From Pseudarthrobacter raffinosi (lineage in GTDB: Bacteria; Actinomycetota; Actinomycetes; Actinomycetales; Micrococcaceae): a stretch of 64,000 bases of DNA. The notes under the pieces were generated by a model. That model made no database searches. It saw only the letters and a program-made list of their open reading frames with translations, and was not told the DNA's origin. Position numbers and translations under genes: made by a program. Shown piece by piece: positions 48,317 to 57,325 of this stretch (position 1 is its first letter; each line of letters starts with the position of its first letter). The stretch lies in contig NZ_JAMXBH010000007.1 in assembly GCF_023913735.1 (NCBI RefSeq), positions 113,134-177,133 of the forward strand, in the 5' to 3' direction.

Positions 48317-50518
48317 TTCCGGGGTGGCTGCATCCGGGCTGACCGATTCGGAGGACTGACCCGTCAGGCCCGACGCGACGCCCGGCGCCAGGAAGCGCCT
48401 GCCGTTGACCCGTTCGGAGGCGCCAACACGGTCCAGGTACGGCGTGATGCCGCCCAGGAACATCGGCCAGCCAGCGCCGAGGATCATGCAGAGGTCGATG
48501 TCTTCAGGACCGGCCACTACGCCCTCATCCAGCATCAGCCCGATCTCCTCGGCGAGGGCGTCCTGCACACGGCGCAGCACGTCGTCCCCGGTGGACGGTG
48601 ACGTGCCGAAGGACATCAGCGACAGGGTGGACTCCGGGATCTCCTGGGAGCCGTCGGCCGCCGGGGCCCAGAGCGATTTCACGCCGTTCTCGATCAGTTT
48701 CTGCAGGTTCGTGGACACAGCGAAGCGGTCTCCGAAAGCGGCGTGGAGGGACTCCTGGACATGCTGGGCAACCGGCAGGCCCACCATGGCACCCAGCGTG
48801 AACGGCGTCATCGGCAGGCCCATGGGACGCAGCGACGTGTCGGCGACCTCGGCAGGGGTGCCTTCGTCGAACGCGGCCGTCACTTCGCCCATCAGCCGCA
48901 GCAGGATCCTGTTGACCACAAAGGCCGGCGCATCCTTGACCAGCACCGCGGTCTTCTTCAGGCCCTTGGCCAGCTCAAAAGCGGTGGCCAGCACGGCGTC
49001 GTCGGTCTTGGGTGCACGCACGATTTCGAGCAGCGGCATCACGGCCACCGGGTTGAAGAAGTGGAAGCCAACCAGCCGTTCCGGGTGCGCGAGGTCTTCG
49101 GCCATGGCCGTGACGGACAGCGAGGACGTGTTGGTGGCGAGGATGCATTCCGGCGAGACGATTGCCTCCACCTCGGCGAAGACCTGCTTCTTGACGTTCA
49201 GCTCTTCGAAGACAGCCTCAATGACAAAGTCCGCGTCCACGAAGGCCTCCTTGGAGACCGATCCCGTGACCAGTGCCCTGGTGCGGTTGGCTGCGTCCTG
49301 GCTGATCCGTTTCTTGCCGAGGAGCCTGTCCACCTCGGCGTGGACGTAGCCCACGCCCTTGTCCACACGGGCCTGGTCGATGTCCGTCATCACCACGGGG
49401 ACCTTGAGCTGGCGGGCGAACAAAAGGGCCAGCTGGCTGGCCATGAGGCCCGCCCCCACGACGCCGATCTTGGTGACCGGACGGGCGAGCTTACGGTCCG
49501 GTGCGCCCGCAGGCCGCTTGGAACGCTTCTGGACCAAATCCAGGAACGCGTAGACCGTAGCGCGGAACTCGTCTGTCTGCATCAGACCTGCGAGGGTTTC
49601 GCACTCGAAGGCGGCCGATTCGGCCTGGGACATGGTCCGGTTGGCGTCGAGGATGTCCAGGACCTTGGCCGGCGCAGGCGAGGCATTGGAGGTCTTGGCC
49701 TCCACGAACGTCCGGCCGGCGGCGACTGCTGCGGACCAGCGCCCGGCAACGGCGGGATCAGCGGGATCCACGGCGTTGGCCCGTGCCGGGACCACCTCGC
49801 CGGTGATGACGGTGGCCGCCCAGGCGAGGGACTGTTCCAGGAAGTCTGCCGGTTCGAACAGGGCGTCGGCGATACCGAGCTGGAAGGCCTGCGGCCCGTT
49901 GAGCGTCCGGTTGTTGCTGAGCGGGTTCTCGATCATCACCTTGACCGCGTTCTCGGGTCCGATCAGGCGCGGCAGGATGTAGACGCCGCCCCAGCCGGGG
50001 ACCAGGCCGATGAAGGCCTCGGGAAGCGCCAGCGCGCCGGCGCCGGTGGACACCGTGCGGTAGGTGGACTGCAGGGCGATCTCCAGGCCGCCGCCCAGGG
50101 CAACGCCGTTGATGAACGCGAAGCTGGGAACGCCGAGGTTAGCCAGCGTGGCATAAACGTCATGCCCGAGCTGGGCCATCCACAGGCCATGATCGCGATT
50201 CTCCAGCGACTTCACCGCGGACAGGTCGGCGCCGGCCACGAGGAAGTACGGTTTGCCCGTCACGCCCACACCCACGATCTCGCCGCGTGCCGCACGCTCC
50301 TTCAGGCCCTCCAGGACGGTGCCCAGCTCCACCAGGGTATTGGGTCCCAGCGTGGTGGGTTTGGAGTGGTCCAGGCCGTTGTCCAGGGTGATCAGCACGA
50401 ACACTCCGGGGCTCTGCTGGCTGGGGGCGGCAGGCAGCTTGATGTCCTGGACGTACGAGTGGGTCACGGTTTCGTCGGGGAAGAGCTCGGCAAGCTTGGT
50501 GAAATCGGCGGCGCTCAT
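48302..50518 (-). CDS. fadB: Multifunctional 3-hydroxyacyl-CoA dehydrogenase/enoyl-CoA hydratase
   Basis: 738 residues. N-terminal crotonase domain (about 1-290) with GVGVTGKPYFLVAGADLSAV and GVALGGGLEIALQSTYR oxyanion/acid region; NAD-binding domain from KIGVVGAGLMASQLALLFARQ; VGFHFFNPVAVMPLLEIV; C-terminal dehydrogenase domain with FVVNRILLRLMGEV and PMGLPMTPFTLGAMVGL. It hydrates enoyl-CoA and oxidises 3-hydroxyacyl-CoA. ATG at 50518 shares ATGA with the thiolase stop. Second gene of the fadA-fadB operon, controlled from the palindromic promoter at 51.9 kb. Overlaps the ECF ATPase end by 15 bp. Confidence 0.94.
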   Translation of the reverse strand: MSAADFTKLAELFPDETVTHSYVQDIKLPAAPSQQSPGVFVLITLDNGLDHSKPTTLGPNTLVELGTVLEGLKERAARGEIVGVGVTGKPYFLVAGADLSAVKSLENRDHGLWMAQLGHDVYATLANLGVPSFAFINGVALGGGLEIALQSTYRTVSTGAGALALPEAFIGLVPGWGGVYILPRLIGPENAVKVMIENPLSNNRTLNGPQAFQLGIADALFEPADFLEQSLAWAATVITGEVVPARANAVDPADPAVAGRWSAAVAAGRTFVEAKTSNASPAPAKVLDILDANRTMSQAESAAFECETLAGLMQTDEFRATVYAFLDLVQKRSKRPAGAPDRKLARPVTKIGVVGAGLMASQLALLFARQLKVPVVMTDIDQARVDKGVGYVHAEVDRLLGKKRISQDAANRTRALVTGSVSKEAFVDADFVIEAVFEELNVKKQVFAEVEAIVSPECILATNTSSLSVTAMAEDLAHPERLVGFHFFNPVAVMPLLEIVRAPKTDDAVLATAFELAKGLKKTAVLVKDAPAFVVNRILLRLMGEVTAAFDEGTPAEVADTSLRPMGLPMTPFTLGAMVGLPVAQHVQESLHAAFGDRFAVSTNLQKLIENGVKSLWAPAADGSQEIPESTLSLMSFGTSPSTGDDVLRRVQDALAEEIGLMLDEGVVAGPEDIDLCMILGAGWPMFLGGITPYLDRVGASERVNGRRFLAPGVASGLTGQSSESVSPDAATPESVRG

Positions 50519-51813
50519 GCTGCGGCTCCTTCGGTGGTGGCTACTGAGTTTGCTTCCTGGACGACTGCTGCGACGGCGCCGCTGTAATCTGTGTATTTCG
50601 AGTGACGCGGGTTTTCCCAGATGACGGTGGCGCCCATGCCCAAGCCTATGCACATGGTGGTGATCCCGTACCGGACCGAGGGATCTTCTTCGAACTGCCG
50701 CGCGAGCTGGTTCATCAGCCTGACCCCGGAGGAGGCGAGGGGGTGGCCCACTGCGATGGCGCCGCCGTACCGGTTCACGCGGGGGTCGTCGTCGGAAATT
50801 CCGAAGTGGTCCAGGAAACTCAGGACCTGCACGGCAAAGGCTTCATTGATCTCGAAGAGTCCGATGTCCTCAATGCTGAGGCCGGCGTTCTTCAGTGCTT
50901 TTTCGGTGGCGGGCACGGGGCCGATGCCCATGACCTCCGGTTCGACGCCGGCGTAGGCGTAGCTGACCAGCCGCATCTTGACCGGCAGGCCCAGTTCCGC
51001 GGCAGCTTCCGAGGACGCCAGGACGGCGGCCGTGGCGCCGTCGTTCAGGCCGGCGGCGTTGCCTGCCGTCACGCGGCCTTGGGCGCGGAAGGGAGTCCGC
51101 AGGGCCGCCAGGTCCTCGAGCGTGGTGCCCGGCCGGGGCGGTTCATCAACGCTGTTCACCGTCCAGCCCTGTCCCGGCTTCAGGGTAGCGACCGGAACGA
51201 GGTCAGGCTGGATCTGGCCCTGGGCGTATGCGGCTGCGAGCTTGTCCTGCGAGGCGACCGCGTAGGCGTCTGTGCGTTCCTTGGTGATGGCGGGAAAACG
51301 GTCGTGCAGGTTTTCGGCCGTGTTGCCCATGTTCAGGGCGGCAGGGTCAACCAGCCGCTCGGACATAAAGCGCGGGTTCGGATCGGCGCCGGAGCCCATC
51401 GGGTGGTTGCCCATGTGCTCCACACCGCCGGCGATGACGACGTCGTAGGCGCCGAAGCCGATGCCGCTCGCCGTTGTGGTCACCGCGGTCATGGCGCCGG
51501 CGCACATACGGTCGATGGCGAATCCGGGGACAGTGCGGGGGAGCCCTGCCAGGAGGGCGGCCGTGCGGCCGAGGGTCAGGCCCTGGTCGCCGGTCTGGGT
51601 GGTGGCGGCAACAGCGACTTCATCGATCCGGGCCGCGGGCAGGGTGGGGTTGCGGCGGAGAAGTTCGCGGATGCACTTCACCATCAGGTCATCGGCGCGG
51701 GTTCCGGCGTAGATGCCTTTCTCGCCGGCCCGGCCGAAGGGTGTGCGGACGCCGTCAACAAAAACGACGTCGCGGACAGTTCGCGGGGATCCGCTGCTTC
51801 CGTGGTGGCTCAC
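50515..51813 (-). CDS. fadA: Acetyl-CoA C-acyltransferase (thiolase)
   Basis: 432 residues. Thiolase with nucleophile Cys in AIDRMCAGAMTAV, GGVEHMGNHPMG, His in GGAIAVGHPLASSGVRL, and second Cys in TMCIGLGMGATVI. It performs the last thiolytic step of beta-oxidation with FadB downstream. GTG start at 51813 with GAGGAG upstream. The transcript probably starts about 68 nt upstream within a perfect inverted repeat. Cytoplasmic. Confidence 0.95.
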   Translation of the reverse strand: MSHHGSSGSPRTVRDVVFVDGVRTPFGRAGEKGIYAGTRADDLMVKCIRELLRRNPTLPAARIDEVAVAATTQTGDQGLTLGRTAALLAGLPRTVPGFAIDRMCAGAMTAVTTTASGIGFGAYDVVIAGGVEHMGNHPMGSGADPNPRFMSERLVDPAALNMGNTAENLHDRFPAITKERTDAYAVASQDKLAAAYAQGQIQPDLVPVATLKPGQGWTVNSVDEPPRPGTTLEDLAALRTPFRAQGRVTAGNAAGLNDGATAAVLASSEAAAELGLPVKMRLVSYAYAGVEPEVMGIGPVPATEKALKNAGLSIEDIGLFEINEAFAVQVLSFLDHFGISDDDPRVNRYGGAIAVGHPLASSGVRLMNQLARQFEEDPSVRYGITTMCIGLGMGATVIWENPRHSKYTDYSGAVAAVVQEANSVATTEGAAA

Positions 51814-51880
51814 GTTTACTCCTCATCGAGACGTTGGCGCCGTCCGGAGGCCAAAGGGCAGCACTCGGCAGGACGGCAGT

Positions 51881-51914
51881 GCACACTATGTTACTCGTCA
51901 GTAACATAGTGTGC
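51881..51914. promoter_or_regulatory. Perfect 34-bp palindrome, putative fad operator
   Basis: 15-bp perfect arms separated by CGTC. Minus-strand promoter elements lie inside it. Too symmetric and without a T-run to be just a terminator of RNase D. Confidence 0.75.
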
Positions 51915-51916
51915 AA
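51888..51916 (-). promoter_or_regulatory. fadAB promoter within palindrome
   Basis: On the minus strand TTGCAC (51916-51911), exact 17-bp spacer, TAACAT (51893-51888). A bound dimer would cover both elements. Confidence 0.65.
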
Positions 51917-51933
51917 GGCTCGGTGAGGGGCGT

Positions 51934-53262
51934 TTACTCGGTGGCTGCGGTTGCCTTGGTTTCCTTGGCCGGCAGAGGTTGCGGGTTGAGGAACGCGTCC
52001 GTGAGAAGCGGTGCCACCACGCCGATCTGCCATTCGCGGGCACCGAGGGCGCGCAGCTCGGCGGCTACTGTTTCTTCGGTTATGCCCGACGGCGGACGCC
52101 ACGCCACGCGGCGCAGGTAGTCCGGCGTCAGCAGATTCTCCACGGGAAGGTTCAGTTCCTCCGCTTTCTCCTGCAGGAGCGGACGGGCGGTGGACAGGCG
52201 TGCGGCGGCCTCGGGGTCCCGATCGGACCACACCCGCGGCGGGGGCGGTGCGTTGGTGGGCAGGTGCAGCGGCGGAAGGTCCTCAAGATCGCGGGCAGCG
52301 GCGATGCACCGGAGCCACCGGGGTGCCTCACGCTGAGCCGCACGGCCATGGAAGCCCTTGGTGCCGAGCAGCTGGGGAACGGTGGACGGCATGGCCTTGG
52401 CGGCGGACACCAGGGCGGAATCTGGGATCAGCCGTCCCGGTGCCACATCGCGCTTCTGCGCCAGGGAATCGCGCTCCAGCCACATTTCGCGGACCGCGGC
52501 CAGCTGGCGCCGGTCGCGGATCTGGTGCAGGCCCGACGTCTTGCGCCAGGGGTCAACCCGGGGAGGCGCGACGCCGGCGGCAAGGATTGCGGCAAATTCC
52601 TGCTCGGCGTATTCCAGCTTGCCGTCGGCCTGCAGCAGTTCGATGAGTTCTTCGCGCAGCTCGGTCAGGACTTCCACGTCCAGGGCGGCGTAGCGCAGCC
52701 ACGGCTCGGGCAGCGGCCGCGTGGACCAATCGGCGGCCGAATGTTCCTTCGCCAGGCCAAACCCGAGCAGCTGTTCGATGACGGCGGCCAGGCCAACGCG
52801 TGGCAGGCCGGCCAGCCGTGCGGCGAGCTCCGTATCGAAGAGCCTGTCCGGCCACATGCCCAGCTCCAGCAGGCAGGGCAGGTCCTGGCTGGCTGCATGC
52901 AGGATCCATTCCACCCCCTGGAGCGCATCGTTGATGATGGACAGGTTCTCGAACGGTTCAGGATCGATCAGCCAGGTACCTGAGCCTTCGCGCCGGATCT
53001 GCACCAGGAACGCGCGCTGGCCGTACCGGAATCCTGAGGCCCGTTCTGCATCAACCCCTGCGGGCCCTGTGCCGGCGGCGATGGCTGCCGCGCACCGCTC
53101 CAGCCCGGACTGCGTTTCGATAACCAGCGGCACGCCGTCGCGCGGTGCGTCGAGGTCAATGACTACGGGGACCTGGCTGTCGAAGCCTTCCACCGTGATG
53201 TGGGGAGTGGTATCAGCAGCCGGAGCGCCGGCCGTGGTGTTTTCCGGAATATGAGGGGTCAT
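51934..53262 (-). CDS. HRDC domain ribonuclease D-like 3'-5' exonuclease
   Basis: 442 residues. DEDD exonuclease domain: VDAERASGF with first Asp/Glu, LHAASQDLPCLLELG with the third Asp, and YAALDVEVLTELREEL with the Tyr and final Asp (DEDDy). HRDC domain at about 255-335. The chain ends in a conserved basic/Ala tail. Probably processes tRNA or other stable RNA ends. Equivalent of M. tuberculosis Rv2681 as I recall, normally next to DUF3000 as here. ATG at 53262 with GAAGG; TAAACT nine nt upstream suggests a very short leader. Confidence 0.9.
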   Translation of the reverse strand: MTPHIPENTTAGAPAADTTPHITVEGFDSQVPVVIDLDAPRDGVPLVIETQSGLERCAAAIAAGTGPAGVDAERASGFRYGQRAFLVQIRREGSGTWLIDPEPFENLSIINDALQGVEWILHAASQDLPCLLELGMWPDRLFDTELAARLAGLPRVGLAAVIEQLLGFGLAKEHSAADWSTRPLPEPWLRYAALDVEVLTELREELIELLQADGKLEYAEQEFAAILAAGVAPPRVDPWRKTSGLHQIRDRRQLAAVREMWLERDSLAQKRDVAPGRLIPDSALVSAAKAMPSTVPQLLGTKGFHGRAAQREAPRWLRCIAAARDLEDLPPLHLPTNAPPPPRVWSDRDPEAAARLSTARPLLQEKAEELNLPVENLLTPDYLRRVAWRPPSGITEETVAAELRALGAREWQIGVVAPLLTDAFLNPQPLPAKETKATAATE

Positions 53263-53293
53263 GATGCCTTCAGTTTACCGACACGGGGCAGTC

Positions 53294-53944
53294 CTAGTTC
53301 CGGCGCCGGCGCGGAAGGGCCGTGACGCCGTCGGGCAGAGGGGGGAGTCCGGCGAACGTACAGACCATGTCTGACCATGCTTCCAGATGGGCGGTGACGT
53401 CCGACGACGCCGGAGTCCAGGAAGCGCGCAGCTCGATATCGATCGACCCGGGCCGGTCGGAAAGTGTTCCAAAACTCTCCGATAGGACGCGGGTGGCGGT
53501 CCCGCCGGCCGCCCGGTAGGGGGCCTTGTGATTCTCCAGGGCCTCCACGAGCCAGGTCCAAGCGACGGTGCCCAGCATTTCGTCATTGCCCATTTCGGGC
53601 TCAAGCTGGGCCCGAATGTAGGTGACAATCCGGAATTCGCCGTCCCAGACTGCTGAGCCTTCCGGGTCGTGCAGCAGGATGAAGCGGCCCGTGGCCAACT
53701 CGGTGTCGTCGTCGTCCTCGGTGCCGGACGCCGCGGCCAGGGCCATGGCGGCGGGCCCGTGGACCGGTGTGGTGCCGCTGCCCGGTCCGGGCGCCATGAC
53801 CTCGGCCCCGAGCGCCACGGCGAACGGTGCCAGGCGCGCCGGGGCGGGAATTTCCGCCAGGCGCAGTTCACTGCGGCATTGGGCCTTCCTGAGGGTTCCC
53901 AAGGCGTGGAGAAATTCCGGGGGAACCTGGGCTAGTGCGTTCAC
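53294..53944 (-). CDS. DUF3000 domain-containing protein
   Basis: 216 residues. Family landmarks: PPEFLHALGTLRKAQCRSEL, LRLAEIPAPARLAPFAVAL, FILLHDPEGSAVWDGEFRIVTYIRA, and AWTWLVEALENH. An Ala/Pro/Gly-rich insert with EDDDDTELATG sits near 75-85. Unknown function; always near RNase D in actinobacteria. GTG start with TAATCT 6 nt upstream and no ribosome binding site, so leaderless. 31 nt before RNase D on the same strand. Cytoplasmic. Confidence 0.85.
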   Translation of the reverse strand: MNALAQVPPEFLHALGTLRKAQCRSELRLAEIPAPARLAPFAVALGAEVMAPGPGSGTTPVHGPAAMALAAASGTEDDDDTELATGRFILLHDPEGSAVWDGEFRIVTYIRAQLEPEMGNDEMLGTVAWTWLVEALENHKAPYRAAGGTATRVLSESFGTLSDRPGSIDIELRASWTPASSDVTAHLEAWSDMVCTFAGLPPLPDGVTALPRRRRN

Positions 53945-53950
53945 CTTCGC

Positions 53951-53956
53951 AGATTA
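53951..53956 (-). promoter_or_regulatory. -10 element for leaderless DUF3000 mRNA
   Basis: TAATCT on the minus strand, 6 nt before the GTG at 53944. Confidence 0.55.
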
Positions 53957-54005
53957 CGCAACAGCAGGGGGGAGGCAGTGCAGGCTCGCCGTCGGCCGGC
54001 CCATG

Positions 54006-55133
54006 CTATCCGGCCTCCTTGCCCGCGTGATGGGCCGCAAGTTCCCTTCGGATCGCGGCCACAAAGGCGTCGACATCATCCTCACTGGTGTCGAAGGAGC
54101 ACATCCAGCGGACCTCGCGGGCGGCTTCATCCCAGTCGTAGAACCGGAAGGACTCCCGCAGGCGGTCAGCTATGCCAGCCGGCAGGACGGCAAACACACC
54201 GTTGGACTCCGTCTTCTGCGTGGGCTCCACACCCTCGATCGAGTCCACCGCGGCGCGGAGGCGTGCGGCCATGGCGTTGGCGTGCGACGCCGAACGGAGC
54301 CACAGGTCGCCTTCCAACAGGGCGATGAACTGGGCCGACAGGAAGCGCATTTTCGAGGCAAGCTGCATGTTCATCTTGCGCAGGAACTTCAGGCCGTGGG
54401 CCGCTTCGGGGTTCAGGGCCACAACCACTTCGCCGTACAGCAGCCCGTTTTTGGTGCCGCCGAAGGAGAGGATGTCCACGCCGGCGTCGCGGGTGAAGGC
54501 CCGCAACGGCACGTTTAGGTGCGCGGCGGCGTTGGCCAGCCGCGCGCCGTCCATGTGGAGTTTCATGCCCTTGGCGTGGGCATGATCGGCGATGGCCCGG
54601 ACCTCATCCGGGGTGTAGCAGGTGCCAAGCTCGGTGGTCTGGGTGATGGACACTGCCAGCGGCTGTGCCCGGTGTTCATCGCCCCAGCCCCACGCCTCGC
54701 GGTCAATCAGCTCCGGCGTCAGCTTGCCGTCCTGGGTGGGGACATGCAGGAGTTTGATCCCGCCAATCCGTTCCGGAGCGCCGTTTTCGTCCATATTGAT
54801 GTGCGCCGTCGAAGCGCACACCACAGCCCCCCAGCGCGGGAGCAGCGACTGCAGGGAAAGCACGTTGGCCCCGGTGCCGTTGAACACCGGGAAGCATTCG
54901 ATGCCGGTGCCGAAGTGCTCCTCCATCAGCTCCTGCAGCCGTGTTGTGTAGTCGTCCTCGCCGTAGGACACCTGGTGGCCCTCGTTGGCAGCCGCGAGGG
55001 CGGCCAGGACCTCCGGGTGAACACCCGAGTAGTTGTCCGACGCGAAACCGCGGACGGACGCGTCATGCAGCCGGGCGGCGGGATTTTCAACCCGAGGGGC
55101 GGCATCTGCCGTTGTTGTCATTGCTTTGCTCAC
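54006..55133 (-). CDS. ltaE: Low-specificity L-threonine aldolase
   Basis: 375 residues. Fold-type I PLP enzyme: FASDNYSGVHPEVLAAL and SYGEDDYTTRLQE at the N-terminus, FNGTGANVLSLQSLL, HMDGARLANAA (PLP Asp/Arg), and the PLP lysine in SFGGTKNGLLYG. It cleaves threonine (or related beta-hydroxy amino acids) to glycine and an aldehyde. GTG start with TAGACT 6 nt upstream: a leaderless mRNA. Lies alone between DUF3000 and the SDR gene. Cytoplasmic. Confidence 0.93.
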   Translation of the reverse strand: MSKAMTTTADAAPRVENPAARLHDASVRGFASDNYSGVHPEVLAALAAANEGHQVSYGEDDYTTRLQELMEEHFGTGIECFPVFNGTGANVLSLQSLLPRWGAVVCASTAHINMDENGAPERIGGIKLLHVPTQDGKLTPELIDREAWGWGDEHRAQPLAVSITQTTELGTCYTPDEVRAIADHAHAKGMKLHMDGARLANAAAHLNVPLRAFTRDAGVDILSFGGTKNGLLYGEVVVALNPEAAHGLKFLRKMNMQLASKMRFLSAQFIALLEGDLWLRSASHANAMAARLRAAVDSIEGVEPTQKTESNGVFAVLPAGIADRLRESFRFYDWDEAAREVRWMCSFDTSEDDVDAFVAAIRRELAAHHAGKEAG

Positions 55134-55139
55134 GTTCTC

Positions 55140-55145
55140 AGTCTA
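55140..55145 (-). promoter_or_regulatory. -10 element for leaderless threonine aldolase mRNA
   Basis: TAGACT on the minus strand, 6 nt before the GTG at 55133. Confidence 0.6.
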
Positions 55146-55196
55146 GGGAGGTTGGGTCCGGCCGGTCCGGGGCCAGCCTGTCAGCGGAATTTGCGG

Positions 55197-55961
55197 TCAG
55201 GGGGTCAGGAGCAGGCGCTGGCCGTTCAGTTCGGCTGCCGGGCGGCTGAACAGCCCGACGACGGCGGCGGCCAGGTCCTCAACGTCGGTGGCGCCGGGGA
55301 AGGTCCGTTCCGGGTGCGCCTTCCGGAGTTCCGCGTCCACCAGAGCTTTCACCACCAGGACGACGGCGGCGCCGCGCAAGGCGGTGCCCTCATCCGCAGC
55401 CCCGCGGGCCAGGCCCTCCGCCATCGCCAGGGTCCAGGTCTCGGCGGCGGCCTTCGCCGCCACGTAGCTGGCCGTCGCCGCCGTGGGCTTGTCCACCGCG
55501 GTGGAGGACACCACGGCAAACCTTCCGGTTCCGGCGGCGGCCAGGTCGGTGTAAAAGACCCGGGACACATTCCTGAGCGTCGTGACGGCGCCGCGCTCCA
55601 GGAAGTCCCAGTCGGCGTCACTTTGGTCCGTGATGCCCTTGGCGCCGCGCCAGCCGCCGACGAGGTGGATGACTCCGTCCACGCGCCCGGCGGTTTCGGC
55701 CAGAAGGGTCTTCCGGAGGGCCTGGACGTCGGCGAGATCCGCAAGATCGCATACCAGGGGAGTGACGCCCTCGCCCGCCCGCCTCGCCGCAGCGTCGATG
55801 CGCGTCCTGTCCGCGCCAACCGTGAAGACCCGGAACCCCGCCTGGTGCAAGGCCCCGGCCACCGCGATCCCGGACGGTCCGCTGCCGCCGGTGACCAGGA
55901 CGTTCAGCCCGGGGGCATGGTCCGGAACAGGAGCCACCGGCGGTGCGTCGGTTTCGCTCAC
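55197..55961 (-). CDS. SDR family oxidoreductase
   Basis: 254 residues. NAD(P)-binding TGGSGPSG at 24-31, a slightly unusual TGxxGxxG; CDLADLADVQAL; HLVGGWRGAKG (in place of NNAG); active-site pair in SSTAVDKPTAATASYVAAKAA (Ser, YxxxK). Classical SDR of about 250 residues. Substrate unknown. The GTG at 55961 overlaps the DUF6421 stop by 4 nt (GTGA), so the two are translated together and probably share a pathway. Cytoplasmic. Confidence 0.85.
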   Translation of the reverse strand: MSETDAPPVAPVPDHAPGLNVLVTGGSGPSGIAVAGALHQAGFRVFTVGADRTRIDAAARRAGEGVTPLVCDLADLADVQALRKTLLAETAGRVDGVIHLVGGWRGAKGITDQSDADWDFLERGAVTTLRNVSRVFYTDLAAAGTGRFAVVSSTAVDKPTAATASYVAAKAAAETWTLAMAEGLARGAADEGTALRGAAVVLVVKALVDAELRKAHPERTFPGATDVEDLAAAVVGLFSRPAAELNGQRLLLTP

Positions 55962-57325
55962 AGCGCGGACGCTGCGGTGATGCCGGCGGTGGATTCGATG
56001 ACTGGACGCATTTTCTTCTCCAAGGCTTCGTAGAACATGGACAGCGGAAATTCGTCGTCCAGCACCTGGTCGGTGAGGCCGCGGGGCGGACCGGCGACGG
56101 GAAGCGCGTCGGGGCCCTTGGCCCAGACTGATGCGGGGTTGGGCGTAACCGTGGCGGAGATCAGCTGGTACGCGGCAAGCCAATGGGCCATCTTCGGCCG
56201 GTCAATGGAACGCCAGTAGAGCTCGTCGATCGAGGCGCCGAGGCCGATCACCGCGTCCGCCACCTGGTCCCAGTCGATGCTGAGCCGGCTGTCGGTCCAG
56301 TGCAGGACGTGGTGCTGATGCAGCCAGGCGAAGAGCAACTGTCCGCCGAGCCCGTCGTAGTTGCGCACCCGGTTGCCGGTGATCGCGAAGCGGAAGATCC
56401 GGTCGAAGATGATGGCGTACTGCACCAGTTTCGCGTGCCGGCGTGCTTCCGGCCCGGCGTCTTCGTCCTGTTCGATCCGGACGGATTCACGGAAGGCTGT
56501 GAGGTCGCAGCGCAGTTCTTCCAGCGAATACAGGAAGTAGGGCATCCGCTGCTTGATCATGAACGGGTCAAAGGGCAGGTCCCCGCGCATGTGGGTCCGG
56601 TCATGGATCAGGTCCCACATCACAAACGTGGCCTCGGTCAGTTCCTGGTCGGCCAGGAGTTCCGCGGCGCCCGCGGGCAGGTCCAGGGAGGTGATGTCTG
56701 CCGCCGCGCGCAGGACCCGGCGGAACCGGGCAGCTTCCCGGTCCGCAAAAATAGCGCCCCAGGTGAACGTGGGTGTCGCCCGGACGGCCACGGTTTCGGG
56801 GAACAGCACCGCCGAGTTGGTGTTGTAGCCGCAGGTGAAGTCCAGGAACCGGATGGGCACAAAGAGCTTGTTGGAATAGTCCCCGGCCTCAAGGCCGGCC
56901 ACAAAATCGGGCCAGATGACCTCGATCAGTACGGCCTCCACGAGCCGGCTGCTGCTTCCGTTCTGGGTGTACATGGGGAAGATGACAACATGCTGCAGGC
57001 CGTCCTGGCGCTGCAGCTGGGGCTGGAACGCCAGCAGCGATGCGAGGAAGTCCGGGACGGCGAATCCAGCCGTGGCCCACGCCTGGAAATCAGCGACGAC
57101 GGCGTCAAGGTAGGCCGCGTCGTGCGGGAACAGCGGTGCCAGTTCGGCAAGCGACTCCGTGATGGCGGCAACCTGCAGGGCTGCCTCGGCGTGATGGCCG
57201 GCATCAGGCACGGAGCCGTCCTGGACCTGCAGTGCCTGCAGGGATTCGGCGGCGCTCCTGAGGCGGAGCCAGGCGGGATTTTCGGCGGTGATCCTCGTAG
57301 GGGCCACGGTCACGGTGACGGTCAT
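55958..57325 (-). CDS. DUF6421 family protein
   Basis: 455 residues, no domain of known function. Soluble, with FPHDAAYLDAVVADFQAW, LVEAVLIEVIWPDFVAGLE, CGYNTNSAVLFPETVAV, DLIHDRTHMRGDLPFDPFM and a late QLLFAWLHQHHVLHWTD. Several His/Asp/Glu clusters (HDRTHMRGD, HQHHVLHW) suggest a metal site and an enzyme. GAAAGG supports the start at 57325. Translationally coupled to the SDR gene. TTTGAGTTAGAGAC lies 60 nt upstream. Confidence 0.78.
   Translation of the reverse strand: MTVTVTVAPTRITAENPAWLRLRSAAESLQALQVQDGSVPDAGHHAEAALQVAAITESLAELAPLFPHDAAYLDAVVADFQAWATAGFAVPDFLASLLAFQPQLQRQDGLQHVVIFPMYTQNGSSSRLVEAVLIEVIWPDFVAGLEAGDYSNKLFVPIRFLDFTCGYNTNSAVLFPETVAVRATPTFTWGAIFADREAARFRRVLRAAADITSLDLPAGAAELLADQELTEATFVMWDLIHDRTHMRGDLPFDPFMIKQRMPYFLYSLEELRCDLTAFRESVRIEQDEDAGPEARRHAKLVQYAIIFDRIFRFAITGNRVRNYDGLGGQLLFAWLHQHHVLHWTDSRLSIDWDQVADAVIGLGASIDELYWRSIDRPKMAHWLAAYQLISATVTPNPASVWAKGPDALPVAGPPRGLTDQVLDDEFPLSMFYEALEKKMRPVIESTAGITAASAL

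Noticed and set aside
51881..51914. Terminator of the RNase D gene
   Set aside because: No T-run on the minus strand and promoter elements fit inside the repeat; operator is the better reading.
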